NCBI RefSeq assembly: GCF_018449515.1
Contig: NZ_JAAVUQ010000044.1
Coordinates: 1-64,000 of the forward strand
Length of the DNA: 64,000 nucleotides
Source of the DNA: Caballeronia sp. dw_19
GTDB taxonomy: Bacteria; Pseudomonadota; Gammaproteobacteria; Burkholderiales; Burkholderiaceae
Direction of reading: 5' to 3'
This document shows positions 52,587-61,597 of the stretch, in pieces (position 1 is the first letter of the stretch; each line of letters begins with the position of its first letter). The position numbers were made by a program, and so were the translations under genes. The notes beneath the pieces are model-generated. The model was not told the origin of the DNA. It worked only from the letters and a program-made list of their open reading frames with translations, and ran no database searches.

Positions 52587-54107
52587 ATGAACGTGGCGGA
52601 AAAAAGGCCCTTGCCGTGTCCATCGGACTGGACCTTCGAACTGATCGAAGAATACGACACTGAGATTGCCCGTGTCGCACAGCGTTATGGGCTCGACGTG
52701 TACCCGATCCAGCTTGAGCTAATCAGCGCCGAGCAGATGATGGACGCGTACGCGTCGGTCGGCATGCCGGTGAACTATCGGCACTGGTCGTTCGGCAAGC
52801 ACTTCCTGTCTACCGAGAAGAGTTATCGGCGCGGGCAAATGGGCTTGGCCTACGAGATTGTCATCAACTCGAATCCGTGCATTGCGTACCTGATGGAAGA
52901 AAACACGATGACGATGCAGGCGCTCGTCATCGCGCACGCAGCGTACGGACACAACTCGTTTTTCAAGGGCAACTACCTGTTCAGGCTGTGGACGGACGCG
53001 CACGCGATTATCGATTACCTCGTTTATGCGAAGAATTACATCGCGGAATGCGAGGAGCGGCATGGCATTGACCGGGTGGAGGAACTGCTCGACTCATGTC
53101 ACGCGCTGATGAACTACGGCGTGGACCGGTATAAGCGGCCGCAGAAATTGTCACTGGCGAAGGAAATGGCTGCCCGGCGCGAACGTGAAGCGTATTTGCA
53201 GTCGCAAGTGAATGAACTCTGGCGCACGCTGCCGAATAAAAAGGCGACGACGACCGAGGAAATTGAAAGCCGTTATCCGCCGGAACCCCAGGAAAACCTG
53301 CTGTATTTTGCGGAGAAAAATGCGCCGCTGCTTGAGCCATGGGAGCGCGAAGTCATTCGTATTGTCCGCAAGGTCGGCCAGTATTTTTATCCGCAGCGGC
53401 AAACGCAGGTCATGAACGAAGGCTGGGCCACGTTCTGGCATTACACGCTGCTCAATACGCTTTATTCGGAAGGCCGTCTGGAAGACGGTTTCATGATGGA
53501 GTTCCTGCATTCGCACAGTAACGTGGTGTATCAACCGCCCGTGACCAAACAGTATTACAGCGGCATCAATCCGTATGCGCTGGGTTTTTCCATGATGAGC
53601 GATATTCGCCGCATCTGTGAACATCCAACGGATGAGGATCGCGAATGGTTTCCGGAGCTTGCCGGCAGTGACTGGCTTGAAGCGCTGCATTACGCCATGC
53701 GCAATTTCAAGGACGAGAGTTTTATTGCGCAGTATTTATCGCCGCATCTGATTCGAGAAATGCGCCTGTTCTCCATTCTCGACGACGATATGCGCGACTC
53801 GCTGGAAGTGTCCGCTATTCACGACGAAAGCGGATACCGGTATGTTCGCCAGGCGTTGTCGCGGCAGTACGACATGCATCATCGTGAGCCGAATATCCAG
53901 GTGTATTCAGTGAATACTCGTGGCGATCGCAGCCTGACGCTGCGCCATTTCATGACCGATAACCGTCACCTGACCAATGACAGCGAAGAGGTCCTCAAGC
54001 ACATGGCGCGGCTGTGGCAATTCGACGTATATCTTGAAAGCGTCGACGAAAACGGAACAGTGAGAAAGCGCTTCGATTGTAAATACACCGGAGCGGAGAA
54101 ACGTTGA
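52587..54107 (+). CDS. SpoVR family protein
   Basis: 506 aa from the ATG at 52587, with AGGAGA six bases upstream, which matches the 510 aa of E. coli YcgB. The same frame is open from the ATG overlapping the yeaH stop (52455), giving 550 aa with a basic N-terminal extension. Conserved SpoVR features: QMMDAYASVGMP, YEIVINSNPCIAYLMEENT, HAAYGHNSFFKGNYLF and NEGWATFWHY. The molecular function is unknown; the operon partnership with PrkA and YeaH suggests starvation or sporulation-like stress. Confidence 0.93.
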   Translation: MNVAEKRPLPCPSDWTFELIEEYDTEIARVAQRYGLDVYPIQLELISAEQMMDAYASVGMPVNYRHWSFGKHFLSTEKSYRRGQMGLAYEIVINSNPCIAYLMEENTMTMQALVIAHAAYGHNSFFKGNYLFRLWTDAHAIIDYLVYAKNYIAECEERHGIDRVEELLDSCHALMNYGVDRYKRPQKLSLAKEMAARREREAYLQSQVNELWRTLPNKKATTTEEIESRYPPEPQENLLYFAEKNAPLLEPWEREVIRIVRKVGQYFYPQRQTQVMNEGWATFWHYTLLNTLYSEGRLEDGFMMEFLHSHSNVVYQPPVTKQYYSGINPYALGFSMMSDIRRICEHPTDEDREWFPELAGSDWLEALHYAMRNFKDESFIAQYLSPHLIREMRLFSILDDDMRDSLEVSAIHDESGYRYVRQALSRQYDMHHREPNIQVYSVNTRGDRSLTLRHFMTDNRHLTNDSEEVLKHMARLWQFDVYLESVDENGTVRKRFDCKYTGAEKR

Positions 54108-54150
54108 GTCATTTGTGTTCGTTCATTGGGGTATAAAAAAACCGCATAAA

Positions 54151-54186
54151 AAAACCGGCTCACTGAGTTGATCAGCTAGCCGGTTT
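54151..54186. terminator. Bidirectional terminator between spoVR and the AI-2E gene
   Basis: A 10-bp stem AAAACCGGCT/AGCCGGTTTT (54151-54160, 54177-54186) with a long loop and A/T runs on both sides, between convergent genes. Confidence 0.8.
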
Positions 54187-54214
54187 TCTACTTTTATTGA
54201 GCTGCACCGAGACC

Positions 54215-55282
54215 CTAGACTTTATCGATAGTCCTGGCTTCTTCGTTTTGCGTGAACAAATCCCAGCTTGCCATGAACAGCGCGGCGATCAGCGGTCCAA
54301 TCACGAAGCCGTTGATCCCGAACAATCCCATTCCGCCGAGCGTGGAAATCAGCACCACCCAGTCAGGCATTTTCGTGTCCTTGCCCACCAGGATAGGGCG
54401 CAGCACGTTGTCCACCATGCCGATCACCACCACGCAGAATACGATCAGGATCACGCCGCGCCAGATATCGCCGGTGAGCAGAAAATAGGCGGCGGCCGGT
54501 GCCCAGACCAACGCCGCGCCAATGGCCGGCAGCAGCGACAGGAACGCCATCAGGACACCCCACAGCAGCGAGCCCTGGATACCCAGCATCATGAAGATCA
54601 TGCCGCCGAGGAATCCCTGGACCGCCGCCACCGCGATATTGCCCTTCACGGTGGCCCGGACGACGGTGGTGAACTTGGCGATCAGGTGTTGCTTGGGTTC
54701 ATCGTCCAGGGGCAGGGCGCGGCGGATGCGCCGGCCGATTTCACCGCCGTCGCGCAGCAGGAAAAACACGAGATACAGCATCACGCCGAAACTGATCACG
54801 AACTGGAACGTGTTCTGGCCAATGCTCAACGCCTGCGAAGCGACGAACTGGCTGATCGCGGCGGCGCCGTTGGTCAGCCGTTGCTGGATGCTCGGGATAT
54901 CGGTCAGGCCAAAGCGGCCGAGCAGCGTCTGCACCGAGTCCGGCAGTGCGTGAATGGCTTGCTGGAAGTAGGTCGTGAAATTGGGCTGGCCAGCCTTGAC
55001 CTGGGCGTACGCGAGGCCGATTTCCTGGACGAGCGTGGCCGCGACGAAGCTGAGCGGCAGGATCACGATCACGATCGTCAAGCCCAGCGTGGCGAACGCC
55101 GCCAGATTGCGCCGCTTGCCGAATTTAGCCGCGAGATAACGCTGCAAGGGCTGGAACAGGATCGCGAGAATCGTGCCCCAGAAGATCGCGCCAAAGAACG
55201 GTAACAAGATCCAGCAGAGCGCAACCGTGACGACAAACAGCAAGAGATGGAAGAAGTTCTGGTGAACCGAGCGGCTATTCAT
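54215..55282 (-). CDS. AI-2E family transporter (PerM/YdiK type)
   Basis: 355 aa inner-membrane protein with about eight transmembrane helices. N-terminal LLFVVTVALCWILLPFFGAIFWG, the central DIPSIQQRL periplasmic segment and the C-terminal VGKDTKMPDWVVLISTLGGMGLFGINGFVIGP are family features. Members range from autoinducer-2 exporters (TqsA) to Na+/H+ antiporters and unknown permeases; the substrate cannot be predicted. Solitary minus-strand gene with a bidirectional terminator downstream and the TetR regulator upstream on the other strand. Confidence 0.88.
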   Translation of the reverse strand: MNSRSVHQNFFHLLLFVVTVALCWILLPFFGAIFWGTILAILFQPLQRYLAAKFGKRRNLAAFATLGLTIVIVILPLSFVAATLVQEIGLAYAQVKAGQPNFTTYFQQAIHALPDSVQTLLGRFGLTDIPSIQQRLTNGAAAISQFVASQALSIGQNTFQFVISFGVMLYLVFFLLRDGGEIGRRIRRALPLDDEPKQHLIAKFTTVVRATVKGNIAVAAVQGFLGGMIFMMLGIQGSLLWGVLMAFLSLLPAIGAALVWAPAAAYFLLTGDIWRGVILIVFCVVVIGMVDNVLRPILVGKDTKMPDWVVLISTLGGMGLFGINGFVIGPLIAALFMASWDLFTQNEEARTIDKV

Positions 55283-55444
55283 GAGATCCCTGAAATGAGG
55301 CGGAGGCCCAAGCGAGGAGCGCGAGCTTCAACGCCAAGTCACCCCGACAATGCAATTGCGGATGCTAGCACGTGCAAGTTTTGGTCCATCCAGCGCATTT
55401 TGTAATATTTATTTAACGCTTGAGGCCGGTCTTCCGCTGTCATG

Positions 55445-55472
55445 TTGCCGGTATCTTGAAAATAGGTATAAT
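55445..55472 (+). promoter_or_regulatory. Probable promoter of the TetR gene
   Basis: TTGCCG (55445-55450), 16 bp, TATAAT (55467-55472). The palindrome at 55473-55486 begins directly after the -10 box, so a repressor bound there would block initiation. Confidence 0.6.
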
Positions 55473-55486
55473 TGAGTATTCACTCA
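55473..55486. promoter_or_regulatory. TetR operator candidate, site 1
   Basis: TGAGT-ATTC-ACTCA: perfect 5-bp arms with a 4-bp centre, overlapping the start of transcription of the TetR gene. A second copy precedes the SDR gene. Confidence 0.7.
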
Positions 55487-55513
55487 TTAATCACATCGAT
55501 TCGATCACGCACG

Positions 55514-56098
55514 ATGGCTCGACCCAAAAGCGACGACAAACACAACGCGCTGCTGCTCGCCGCGGAACAGGTTTTTGCCCGGCGCGGGCTTGCAGCCGCG
55601 CCGACATCGGCTATATCGAAGCAGGCGGGCGTCGCGGAAGGGACCCTGTTCACCTACTTCCGCACGAAGGACGAACTGGTGAACGCGCTGTACTGTTCCA
55701 TCAAGCTCGATCTCGCCGATGCCCTGATGACGCAGTTCCCCCGGCATGGACCCATACGCGATCGATTGGAATACCTGTGGGGCGCGTTCGTCGATTGGGG
55801 CGTCGCGAACCCGCGACGGTTGAATGTGCTCGATCAGTTGTCAGTGGCGGATACGGTCAGCGAAGAGTCAAAGGCCGTCGGTTATGAACCGTTTGCCGAG
55901 ATCGAAGCGCTGGCGCAACACAGTATCGACACGGGCGTCTTGCACGCTTATCCGGTCGCGTTTATTGCTGCAAGCATGAAGTCGATGGCCGAAACCACAA
56001 TGGCCTTCATGACCGCGTACCCGGAGGAGGCTGGTGAGTATCGGAAGATTGGATTCAAGGTGTTCTGGAACGGCATTGCCCGCAATACGGATAGTTGA
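55514..56098 (+). CDS. TetR/AcrR-family transcriptional regulator
   Basis: 194 aa from the ATG at 55514; an in-frame start at 55472 falls inside the promoter. The helix-turn-helix sits at residues 30-52 (SAISKQAGVAEGTLFTYFRTKDEL); the C-terminal ligand domain is typical of the family. It probably represses itself and the downstream SDR genes through the shared TGAsT-N4-ACTCA palindrome (sites at 55473 and 56154). Ligand unknown; an aldehyde or ketone is plausible from the target genes. Confidence 0.93.
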   Translation: MARPKSDDKHNALLLAAEQVFARRGLAAAPTSAISKQAGVAEGTLFTYFRTKDELVNALYCSIKLDLADALMTQFPRHGPIRDRLEYLWGAFVDWGVANPRRLNVLDQLSVADTVSEESKAVGYEPFAEIEALAQHSIDTGVLHAYPVAFIAASMKSMAETTMAFMTAYPEEAGEYRKIGFKVFWNGIARNTDS

Positions 56099-56153
56099 AT
56101 GACCGACTGATCAAACGGGCACGCTTTGTTGCTCGCTTGATCCAAGGTTTTAA

Positions 56154-56167
56154 TGACTGATTACTCA
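56154..56167. promoter_or_regulatory. TetR operator candidate, site 2
   Basis: TGACT-GATT-ACTCA matches site 1 with the same 4-bp centre length and only one arm mismatch. It overlaps the -10 region of a possible promoter TTGATC (56137-56142), 16 bp, GATTAC. Located 26 bp upstream of the SDR ATG. Confidence 0.65.
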
Positions 56168-56193
56168 CGCAAAAACATCTGGAGGACGAACAC

Positions 56194-57123
56194 ATGAGTA
56201 CATGGACCACGGCCGACATTCCCTCGCAATCGGGCAAACGCGCGCTGGTGACCGGCGCGACTGGCGGATTGGGTTATGAAACATCGCTCGAACTGGCCAG
56301 GGCCGGCGCTGAAGTGATTCTCACCGGGCGCAGCGAGGCCAAAGGGCGAATCGCTCTCGAACGCATTCGCCGCGAAGTGCCCCATGCCCGGATTCGTTTC
56401 GAGCCTATTGACCTCGCGAGCCTTGCATCGATCTCGAGCACCACGCGGCGACTGCTTGAAGAAGGCGAGGCGATCGATGTGCTCGTCAACAATGCCGGCG
56501 TGATGATGTTGCCCAAGCATGAAACAACCGCCGATGGCTTCGAGCGCCAGTTCGGCACCAACTATCTCGGTCACTTCGCGCTGACCGCGCAGTTGCTGCC
56601 GATGCTGGAAAAAAGTGCCGCGCCGCGCGTGGTGAACCTGAGCAGCATTGCGCACAGGCGAGGCAAGATCGCCTTCGATAATCTGCAAGGCGAGCGTGCT
56701 TATAAAGCGTGGCCGGCGTACGAACAGTCGAAACTCGCCATGTTGATGTTCGCCCTCGAACTGCAACGCCGCAGCGACGCAAACGGCTGGCATCTCATGA
56801 GCAACGCGGCGCATCCGGGGTTTGCACGGACGGATCTCATCGCGAACGGGCCGGGTAATTCGGGCGTGTTGTCGATGCTCAGTCGCGCGATGATGCCATT
56901 CCTGAGCCATAGCGCCGCTGATGGCGCGCTGCCCACGCTGTTGGCGGCCACATCGCCCGATGCGCGGCCCGGCGCTTATTACGGCCCAAAGGGTTTCCAG
57001 GAGTTGATCGGCGCCCCCGCCGAGGCACGCATCTCCCCCCAAGCGAAGGACACGACGGTTGCCGCTAAACTGTGGGACGTATCGGTGAAACTAACAGGCG
57101 TGTCCTGGCCGGGAAAATCATGA
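56194..57123 (+). CDS. SDR-family oxidoreductase
   Basis: 309 aa, ATG at 56194 with GGAGGACG upstream. Rossmann motif VTGATGGLGYE (residues 17-27), an arginine-rich turn GRSEAK suggesting NADP, NNAGVMM and a catalytic YEQSK. It resembles retinol-dehydrogenase/oxidoreductase-like SDRs that act on bulky or hydrophobic alcohols/aldehydes. Start of a two-gene unit with the Rossmann protein below (4-bp ATGA overlap) and under apparent TetR control. Confidence 0.9.
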   Translation: MSTWTTADIPSQSGKRALVTGATGGLGYETSLELARAGAEVILTGRSEAKGRIALERIRREVPHARIRFEPIDLASLASISSTTRRLLEEGEAIDVLVNNAGVMMLPKHETTADGFERQFGTNYLGHFALTAQLLPMLEKSAAPRVVNLSSIAHRRGKIAFDNLQGERAYKAWPAYEQSKLAMLMFALELQRRSDANGWHLMSNAAHPGFARTDLIANGPGNSGVLSMLSRAMMPFLSHSAADGALPTLLAATSPDARPGAYYGPKGFQELIGAPAEARISPQAKDTTVAAKLWDVSVKLTGVSWPGKS

Positions 57124-57779
57124 AAGTGCTTATTTTTGGCGCGACCGGAATGGTCGGGCAGGGTGTGTTGCGCGAATGCCTGCTTGATAAGGATATCGAA
57201 CGAGTGGTGACGGTGGGGCGCAATGCGACGGGCCAGCAGTATCCGAAGCTGACCGAGATCGTGCATAAGGATCTCTTCGATCTCTCGCCGATCGAGTCCG
57301 AACTCACCGGTTTCGATGCCTGTTTTTTCTGCCTGGGCGTGTCGTCGTTCAGGATGAGCGAGGCCGACTACACGCACCTCACGTACGATTTGACGTTCGC
57401 GGTCGGCCGGACCTTGTCGCGTCTTAATCCGGGCATGACTTTCTCGTACGTGACGGGAGCAGGAACCGATAGCACCGAGCGCGGACGCAGCATGTGGGCA
57501 CGCGTGAAAGGCCGCACCGAAAACGCGCTGCTGCATATGCCGTTCAAGGCCGCCTATATGTATCGCCCCGGCATGATCCAGCCGATGGACGGAATTCGCT
57601 CGAAGACGGCGGTGTATCAGATGGCGATTTCTCTGCTGCGGCCCTTGTTTCCCGTGATGCGGCGCGCGTTTCCGAACGCGGTTACGACGACCAGCCAGTT
57701 GGGGCGGGCGATGATCGCCGTGGCCAAGGAACGCGCCGCGTCGCGAGTGCTGGAAACGCGGGACATTACCCGGTATTAG
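57120..57779 (+). CDS. NAD(P)-binding epimerase/NmrA-like protein
   Basis: 219 aa from the ATG at 57120 (ATGA overlap with the SDR stop). The Rossmann loop GATGMVGQG is at residues 8-16, and SYVTGAGTDST carries the SDR-like central strand and serine. No YxxxK motif is clear; the protein looks like an atypical SDR (HTATIP2/NmrA type) that may act as an NADP sensor or reductase. Translationally coupled to the SDR, so the two probably form one function. Confidence 0.82.
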   Translation: MKVLIFGATGMVGQGVLRECLLDKDIERVVTVGRNATGQQYPKLTEIVHKDLFDLSPIESELTGFDACFFCLGVSSFRMSEADYTHLTYDLTFAVGRTLSRLNPGMTFSYVTGAGTDSTERGRSMWARVKGRTENALLHMPFKAAYMYRPGMIQPMDGIRSKTAVYQMAISLLRPLFPVMRRAFPNAVTTTSQLGRAMIAVAKERAASRVLETRDITRY

Positions 57780-57854
57780 AGAGATTGTCGTTCGAACCCG
57801 GGCACGCATGCCGAAGGCCCAAACGACAAATCACCGGTTGCGGCTTATCGTGGC

Positions 57855-58859
57855 TTATCGCGCAGCATCGCCCCAGCGGTACTCCACCGTGGCGTCGTCC
57901 AGCTGCGCCTTGATCTCGTCACTCAGAGCAAGATCCACTGCAGCCAGCGTATCCGTGAGCTGGTCGGGCCGGCTCGCGCCGATAATCGCGGACGTAATCG
58001 CCGGATTCGCCAGCACCCACGCCACCGATGTCTTCGTCAACGACTCACCGGTTGCGCTCGCGATCTTCTTCAATTTTTCGATGGTTTCAAACTCGCGCTC
58101 ATGCCAGTAGCGTTGGTGATACATCGGTCCCGCCCGGCCGACGGTCGCCGTAAAGCGGCCCTCCGACGGCGCGGTATCGTGTTTATGTTTGCCCGTCAGC
58201 AAGCCGCCCGCGAGCGGGTTGTACGGGATCACGGCCAGATGCTCGTCTGTCGCGAGCGGCAACAGTTCGCGCTCGATCTGCCTGAATAGCAGGTTGTAGC
58301 GCGGCTGGACGGAAACGAAGCGCGCTACGCGCAAGAAATCAGAGCGGCCCAGCGCAGTGGCGAGCCGGTATGCCAGGAAATTCGATACCCCCACGTAACG
58401 CGCCTTGCCTTGGCGCACGATCGTATCGAGCGCTTCCAGGGTTTCGTCGAGCGGCGTGTTGAGGTCGTCGGAATGCAGTTGGTACAGGTCGACGTAATCG
58501 GTATTAAGACGTTTGAGCGAGGCATCGATAGCGTCCAGCAAATGCTTGCGCGATGCCCCCTGATCCCACGCTGCAGGCCCCATCTTGCCGACCGCCTTGG
58601 TCGCCAGGATGAACTGGCTGCGGCGGGCAGGCGAGTCCTTCAACCAGCGCCCGACGATCTCCTCCGTGCGCCCGGCCACGTCTTCCGTGCTGCCGAGCGG
58701 ATAGACGTCGGCGGTATCGATGAAATTGACACCGGCTTCAGCCGCACGATCCATGATGCTGCGCGACACATCCTCTTCAGTCTGCAAACCGAAGGTCATC
58801 GTGCCCAGGCACAAACGCGAGACGTTCAGGCCGGTACGGCCAAATTTACGATACTGCAT
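57855..58859 (-). CDS. Aldo/keto reductase
   Basis: 334 aa, AKR (YhdN/potassium-channel-beta-like) family. NADPH-dependent carbonyl reductase: the catalytic Asp/Tyr are in NFIDTADVYPLGSTED, the Lys in LATKAVGKMG and the His in LYQLHSDD. The C-terminal cofactor loop is ITSAIIGASRPDQLTD. It is convergent with the SDR/Rossmann pair and together they suggest carbonyl or xenobiotic detoxification, although it is not obviously in the same regulon. Confidence 0.93.
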   Translation of the reverse strand: MQYRKFGRTGLNVSRLCLGTMTFGLQTEEDVSRSIMDRAAEAGVNFIDTADVYPLGSTEDVAGRTEEIVGRWLKDSPARRSQFILATKAVGKMGPAAWDQGASRKHLLDAIDASLKRLNTDYVDLYQLHSDDLNTPLDETLEALDTIVRQGKARYVGVSNFLAYRLATALGRSDFLRVARFVSVQPRYNLLFRQIERELLPLATDEHLAVIPYNPLAGGLLTGKHKHDTAPSEGRFTATVGRAGPMYHQRYWHEREFETIEKLKKIASATGESLTKTSVAWVLANPAITSAIIGASRPDQLTDTLAAVDLALSDEIKAQLDDATVEYRWGDAAR

Positions 58860-58955
58860 GGCAAGCTCCTTGGGCGTGTTGAATGTCCAGCCAGCTTAAA
58901 CGTTCAGGCGCGAGCCTGCATTTGCGTGGCTGAAGTGCTGCTCGTTATGAGTCGA

Positions 58956-60344
58956 CTATGAGGTTGCTGCGGCCCGCGGCGAAGGACGCGGGGGCACGGC
59001 ATCGAGGAAGCGGAACACAATGGCCGATGCCAGCGTCACCAGGCCCACGCAAACAAACGCGATCCGGAACGCAAGCGCCGCCGAGCCGAGACTCTCCGAG
59101 AACACCGACACCAGGCCGCCGCCAATCGACACCCCGAGGCCAATGGCCAGCATCTGCACCATCGAAAAAAGGCTGTTGCCGCTGCCCGCGTCCTTGATCG
59201 ACAAACCTTTAAGCGTGACGCTGTTCATCGCGGCGAACTGCATGGAATTGCACGCACCGAATACGGCAAGGATCGCGATCTCGATCACGAGCGGCGTACT
59301 CACCGAGAACGAAGCGAAGCCGACTATCGACGCGCCGACAAGAATGGTGTTCCACAGCAGGAAGTTATCGTAGCCATAACGCTTCACGAGCGGCGAGATC
59401 CAGCCCTTTGCAACGGTGCCGGCGAATGCGGCGGGTAACATCATCAAGCCCGAGTGCAGCGGCGTATAACCGAGTTGCAATTGCATCAGCAGCGGCAGGA
59501 GAAACGGTACGGCACTTGATCCGATCCGGCACAGCAGGTTGCCGATCAAGCCCACGCTGAAGTTCGGCTCGCTGAACAAGGACAGCTTGAAAAGCGGATT
59601 GCGCCGGCGTTTGGCGTAGGGAATGTAAGCGAGTGCAGCGACCGCGGACAGCACGAACAGTGCGCCCGACACCAGCAGTTTGTGCGTATGCGCGGGGCTG
59701 TCGAGGCCCATTGAAAACGCGACCATGCAGAGTGACAGCAACGCGCAGCCGATAAAGTCGAAGGGGGCCGCCTGTGTAATGGCATCGTTGGGAAGAAAAC
59801 GATGCACGGCGAACAAACCCACGGCGCCAATAGGTACGTTGATGAGGAAAATCCAGTGCCACGTAAACGATTCGACGAACCAGCCGCCGAGCGTCGGTCC
59901 GAGAATCGGGCCAACCTGGCCGGCAATTGAAATGACTGCCAGCGCGGAGACATAGGCCTCGCCCGTCACGCTGCGCAGCACGGCCAGCCGGCCGATAGGC
60001 AACAGCATGGAGCCGCCGATCCCCTGGATCACGCGCGCCACGATCAGTTGATTCAACGACTGCGCGTTGGCGCAGCACAGCGAGCCGATGACGAACAACA
60101 GGATGGCGACGAAGTAGACGCGCCGGGTGCCGAAGCGGTCGGCAAGCCAGCCGGACGCGGGCGTGAGGAGCGCCATGGTCAGCGTGTAAGCGACGACGAT
60201 AGGCTGCATCGCGAGCGGTTGCGCGTGGAGGCTGTGCGCAATGGAGGGCAGGGCCGTGTTGACGATGGTCGTGTCGAGGGCTTGCATGAAAAAGCCGACG
60301 GCTACGATCCACAAAAGCGCCGTGTGTGAGTTTTTTGAAGTCAT
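58956..60344 (-). CDS. DHA2-type MFS efflux pump (EmrB/QacA family)
   Basis: 462 aa from the ATG at 60344; a start at 60461 adds 39 residues that cross the intergenic region. Some 14 hydrophobic segments. The DHA2 motif D1 FMQALDTTIVNTALPSIA and motif A WLADRFGTRRVY near residue 70 mark a drug:H+ antiporter. It exports an unknown organic compound. Divergent from the LysR regulator across 125 bp, which suggests control by it. The C-terminus is rich in Pro/Arg/Ala. Confidence 0.93.
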   Translation of the reverse strand: MTSKNSHTALLWIVAVGFFMQALDTTIVNTALPSIAHSLHAQPLAMQPIVVAYTLTMALLTPASGWLADRFGTRRVYFVAILLFVIGSLCCANAQSLNQLIVARVIQGIGGSMLLPIGRLAVLRSVTGEAYVSALAVISIAGQVGPILGPTLGGWFVESFTWHWIFLINVPIGAVGLFAVHRFLPNDAITQAAPFDFIGCALLSLCMVAFSMGLDSPAHTHKLLVSGALFVLSAVAALAYIPYAKRRRNPLFKLSLFSEPNFSVGLIGNLLCRIGSSAVPFLLPLLMQLQLGYTPLHSGLMMLPAAFAGTVAKGWISPLVKRYGYDNFLLWNTILVGASIVGFASFSVSTPLVIEIAILAVFGACNSMQFAAMNSVTLKGLSIKDAGSGNSLFSMVQMLAIGLGVSIGGGLVSVFSESLGSAALAFRIAFVCVGLVTLASAIVFRFLDAVPPRPSPRAAATS

Positions 60345-60439
60345 CGATTGCAGCAGGAACAATGTCGCGCAGGTTTTAACGCGATGTGTCGATTTTAAGA
60401 CGACAATTGGCAATCGGGAACCCCGCTGGCCGCATTGAC

Positions 60440-60450
60440 TATCATCGATA
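60440..60450. promoter_or_regulatory. LysR binding-site candidate
   Basis: TATC-ATC-GATA, an 11-bp palindrome containing the kind of interrupted dyad LysR proteins bind, lies in the divergent MFS/LysR spacer 20 bp before the LysR start. Confidence 0.45.
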
Positions 60451-60469
60451 AATCCGATCACAATGGATC

Positions 60470-61330
60470 ATGCTCAATCCAGTCTGGCTGAACACGTTCG
60501 CGACGGTGGCCGCGTCGCACAGTTTCACCGACGCTGGGCGGCAGCTCCGGCTCACGCAATCCAGCGTGAGCGAGCACATCCGGCGGCTGGAGGAGCACGT
60601 CGGCCGCCGGCTGCTCGTGCGCGATACCCATTCGCTCGCGCTCACCGCCGACGGCGAAGCCATGCTGGTCCACGCCCGCATGATCCTGGACGCGATGACC
60701 CACGCCGAGTTGCAGTTCCGCTCGCCGCGGCTCAGGGGCCGCGTGCGCCTGGGTTCCTCCGACGATGTCGCGCTTGGCCCCTTGCCGAGCGTGCTCGCGG
60801 CATTTCGCCGGACTCATCCGGACGTTGAACTGGAGATTACGATCGGCATGACGGGGCGGCTTTACGAGCATCTGGATGCGGGATCGATCGATTTGCTGAT
60901 CGGCAAACGGCGCATTGGCGACCCACGCGGCATTCTGCTGTTTTCCGGACAGCTCGAATGGATTGGGTTGACGGGCACCGAGGTTGACCTTGAACAGCCG
61001 CTGCCGTTGATCCTCGTCGCCGAGCCGAGTGTGACGCGTGCGGTGGTGCTCGACTCGCTGGCCGCGGTTGGCGCGCGCTGGCAGATGGTCTGCACGAGCA
61101 GTTCGTATGCAGGGTGCATTGCCGCTGCGCGCGGTGGGCTGGGGCTCACCGTGCGGTCTCATTTCCTCGCGGGCAGGGGACTTTCGCCGCCGGTGAATCG
61201 CGCTGCTCTGCCTGAGTTGCCGGAGGTCGAGTTCATCGCCCTGGGGGCGAAGCATTTGAGCCGCCCTGCGGAGACGCTGCTGGAGATTTTGCAAAATAGC
61301 GATCTGCAAGGTGAATGGGCAGGCGAATGA
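60470..61330 (+). CDS. LysR-family transcriptional regulator
   Basis: 286 aa. N-terminal winged helix-turn-helix at residues 5-62 (TFATVAASHSFTDAGRQLRLTQSSVSEHIRRLE), then the periplasmic-binding-type effector domain. It is divergent from the DHA2 pump, the usual layout for an activator of an efflux gene; the tannase-family gene 267 bp downstream on the same strand could be another target. Effector unknown. Confidence 0.94.
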   Translation: MLNPVWLNTFATVAASHSFTDAGRQLRLTQSSVSEHIRRLEEHVGRRLLVRDTHSLALTADGEAMLVHARMILDAMTHAELQFRSPRLRGRVRLGSSDDVALGPLPSVLAAFRRTHPDVELEITIGMTGRLYEHLDAGSIDLLIGKRRIGDPRGILLFSGQLEWIGLTGTEVDLEQPLPLILVAEPSVTRAVVLDSLAAVGARWQMVCTSSSYAGCIAAARGGLGLTVRSHFLAGRGLSPPVNRAALPELPEVEFIALGAKHLSRPAETLLEILQNSDLQGEWAGE

Positions 61331-61597
61331 GCGGTTGTTAATTTCGTCCTGGCATGACGCATGCGCGAAGGGCTGACGCAAATGTGACGCTATTCATCGG
61401 ATCAATTGCACCGCCACAAAGAGATGCGGATCGTGCAAACCGGTTGTGCAAACGCAACGAATTCAGGCAATCGGATTTCTGCCAATAGGATGCTTCTTAT
61501 ATATTGTGCGGCGAAAAACGCTGTCGGCTTTCCGCTTCAATCCTGGCACAGCAACTGATTACAGTCAGGCACCGCAGCAATTCACCCCGATTAGGCA

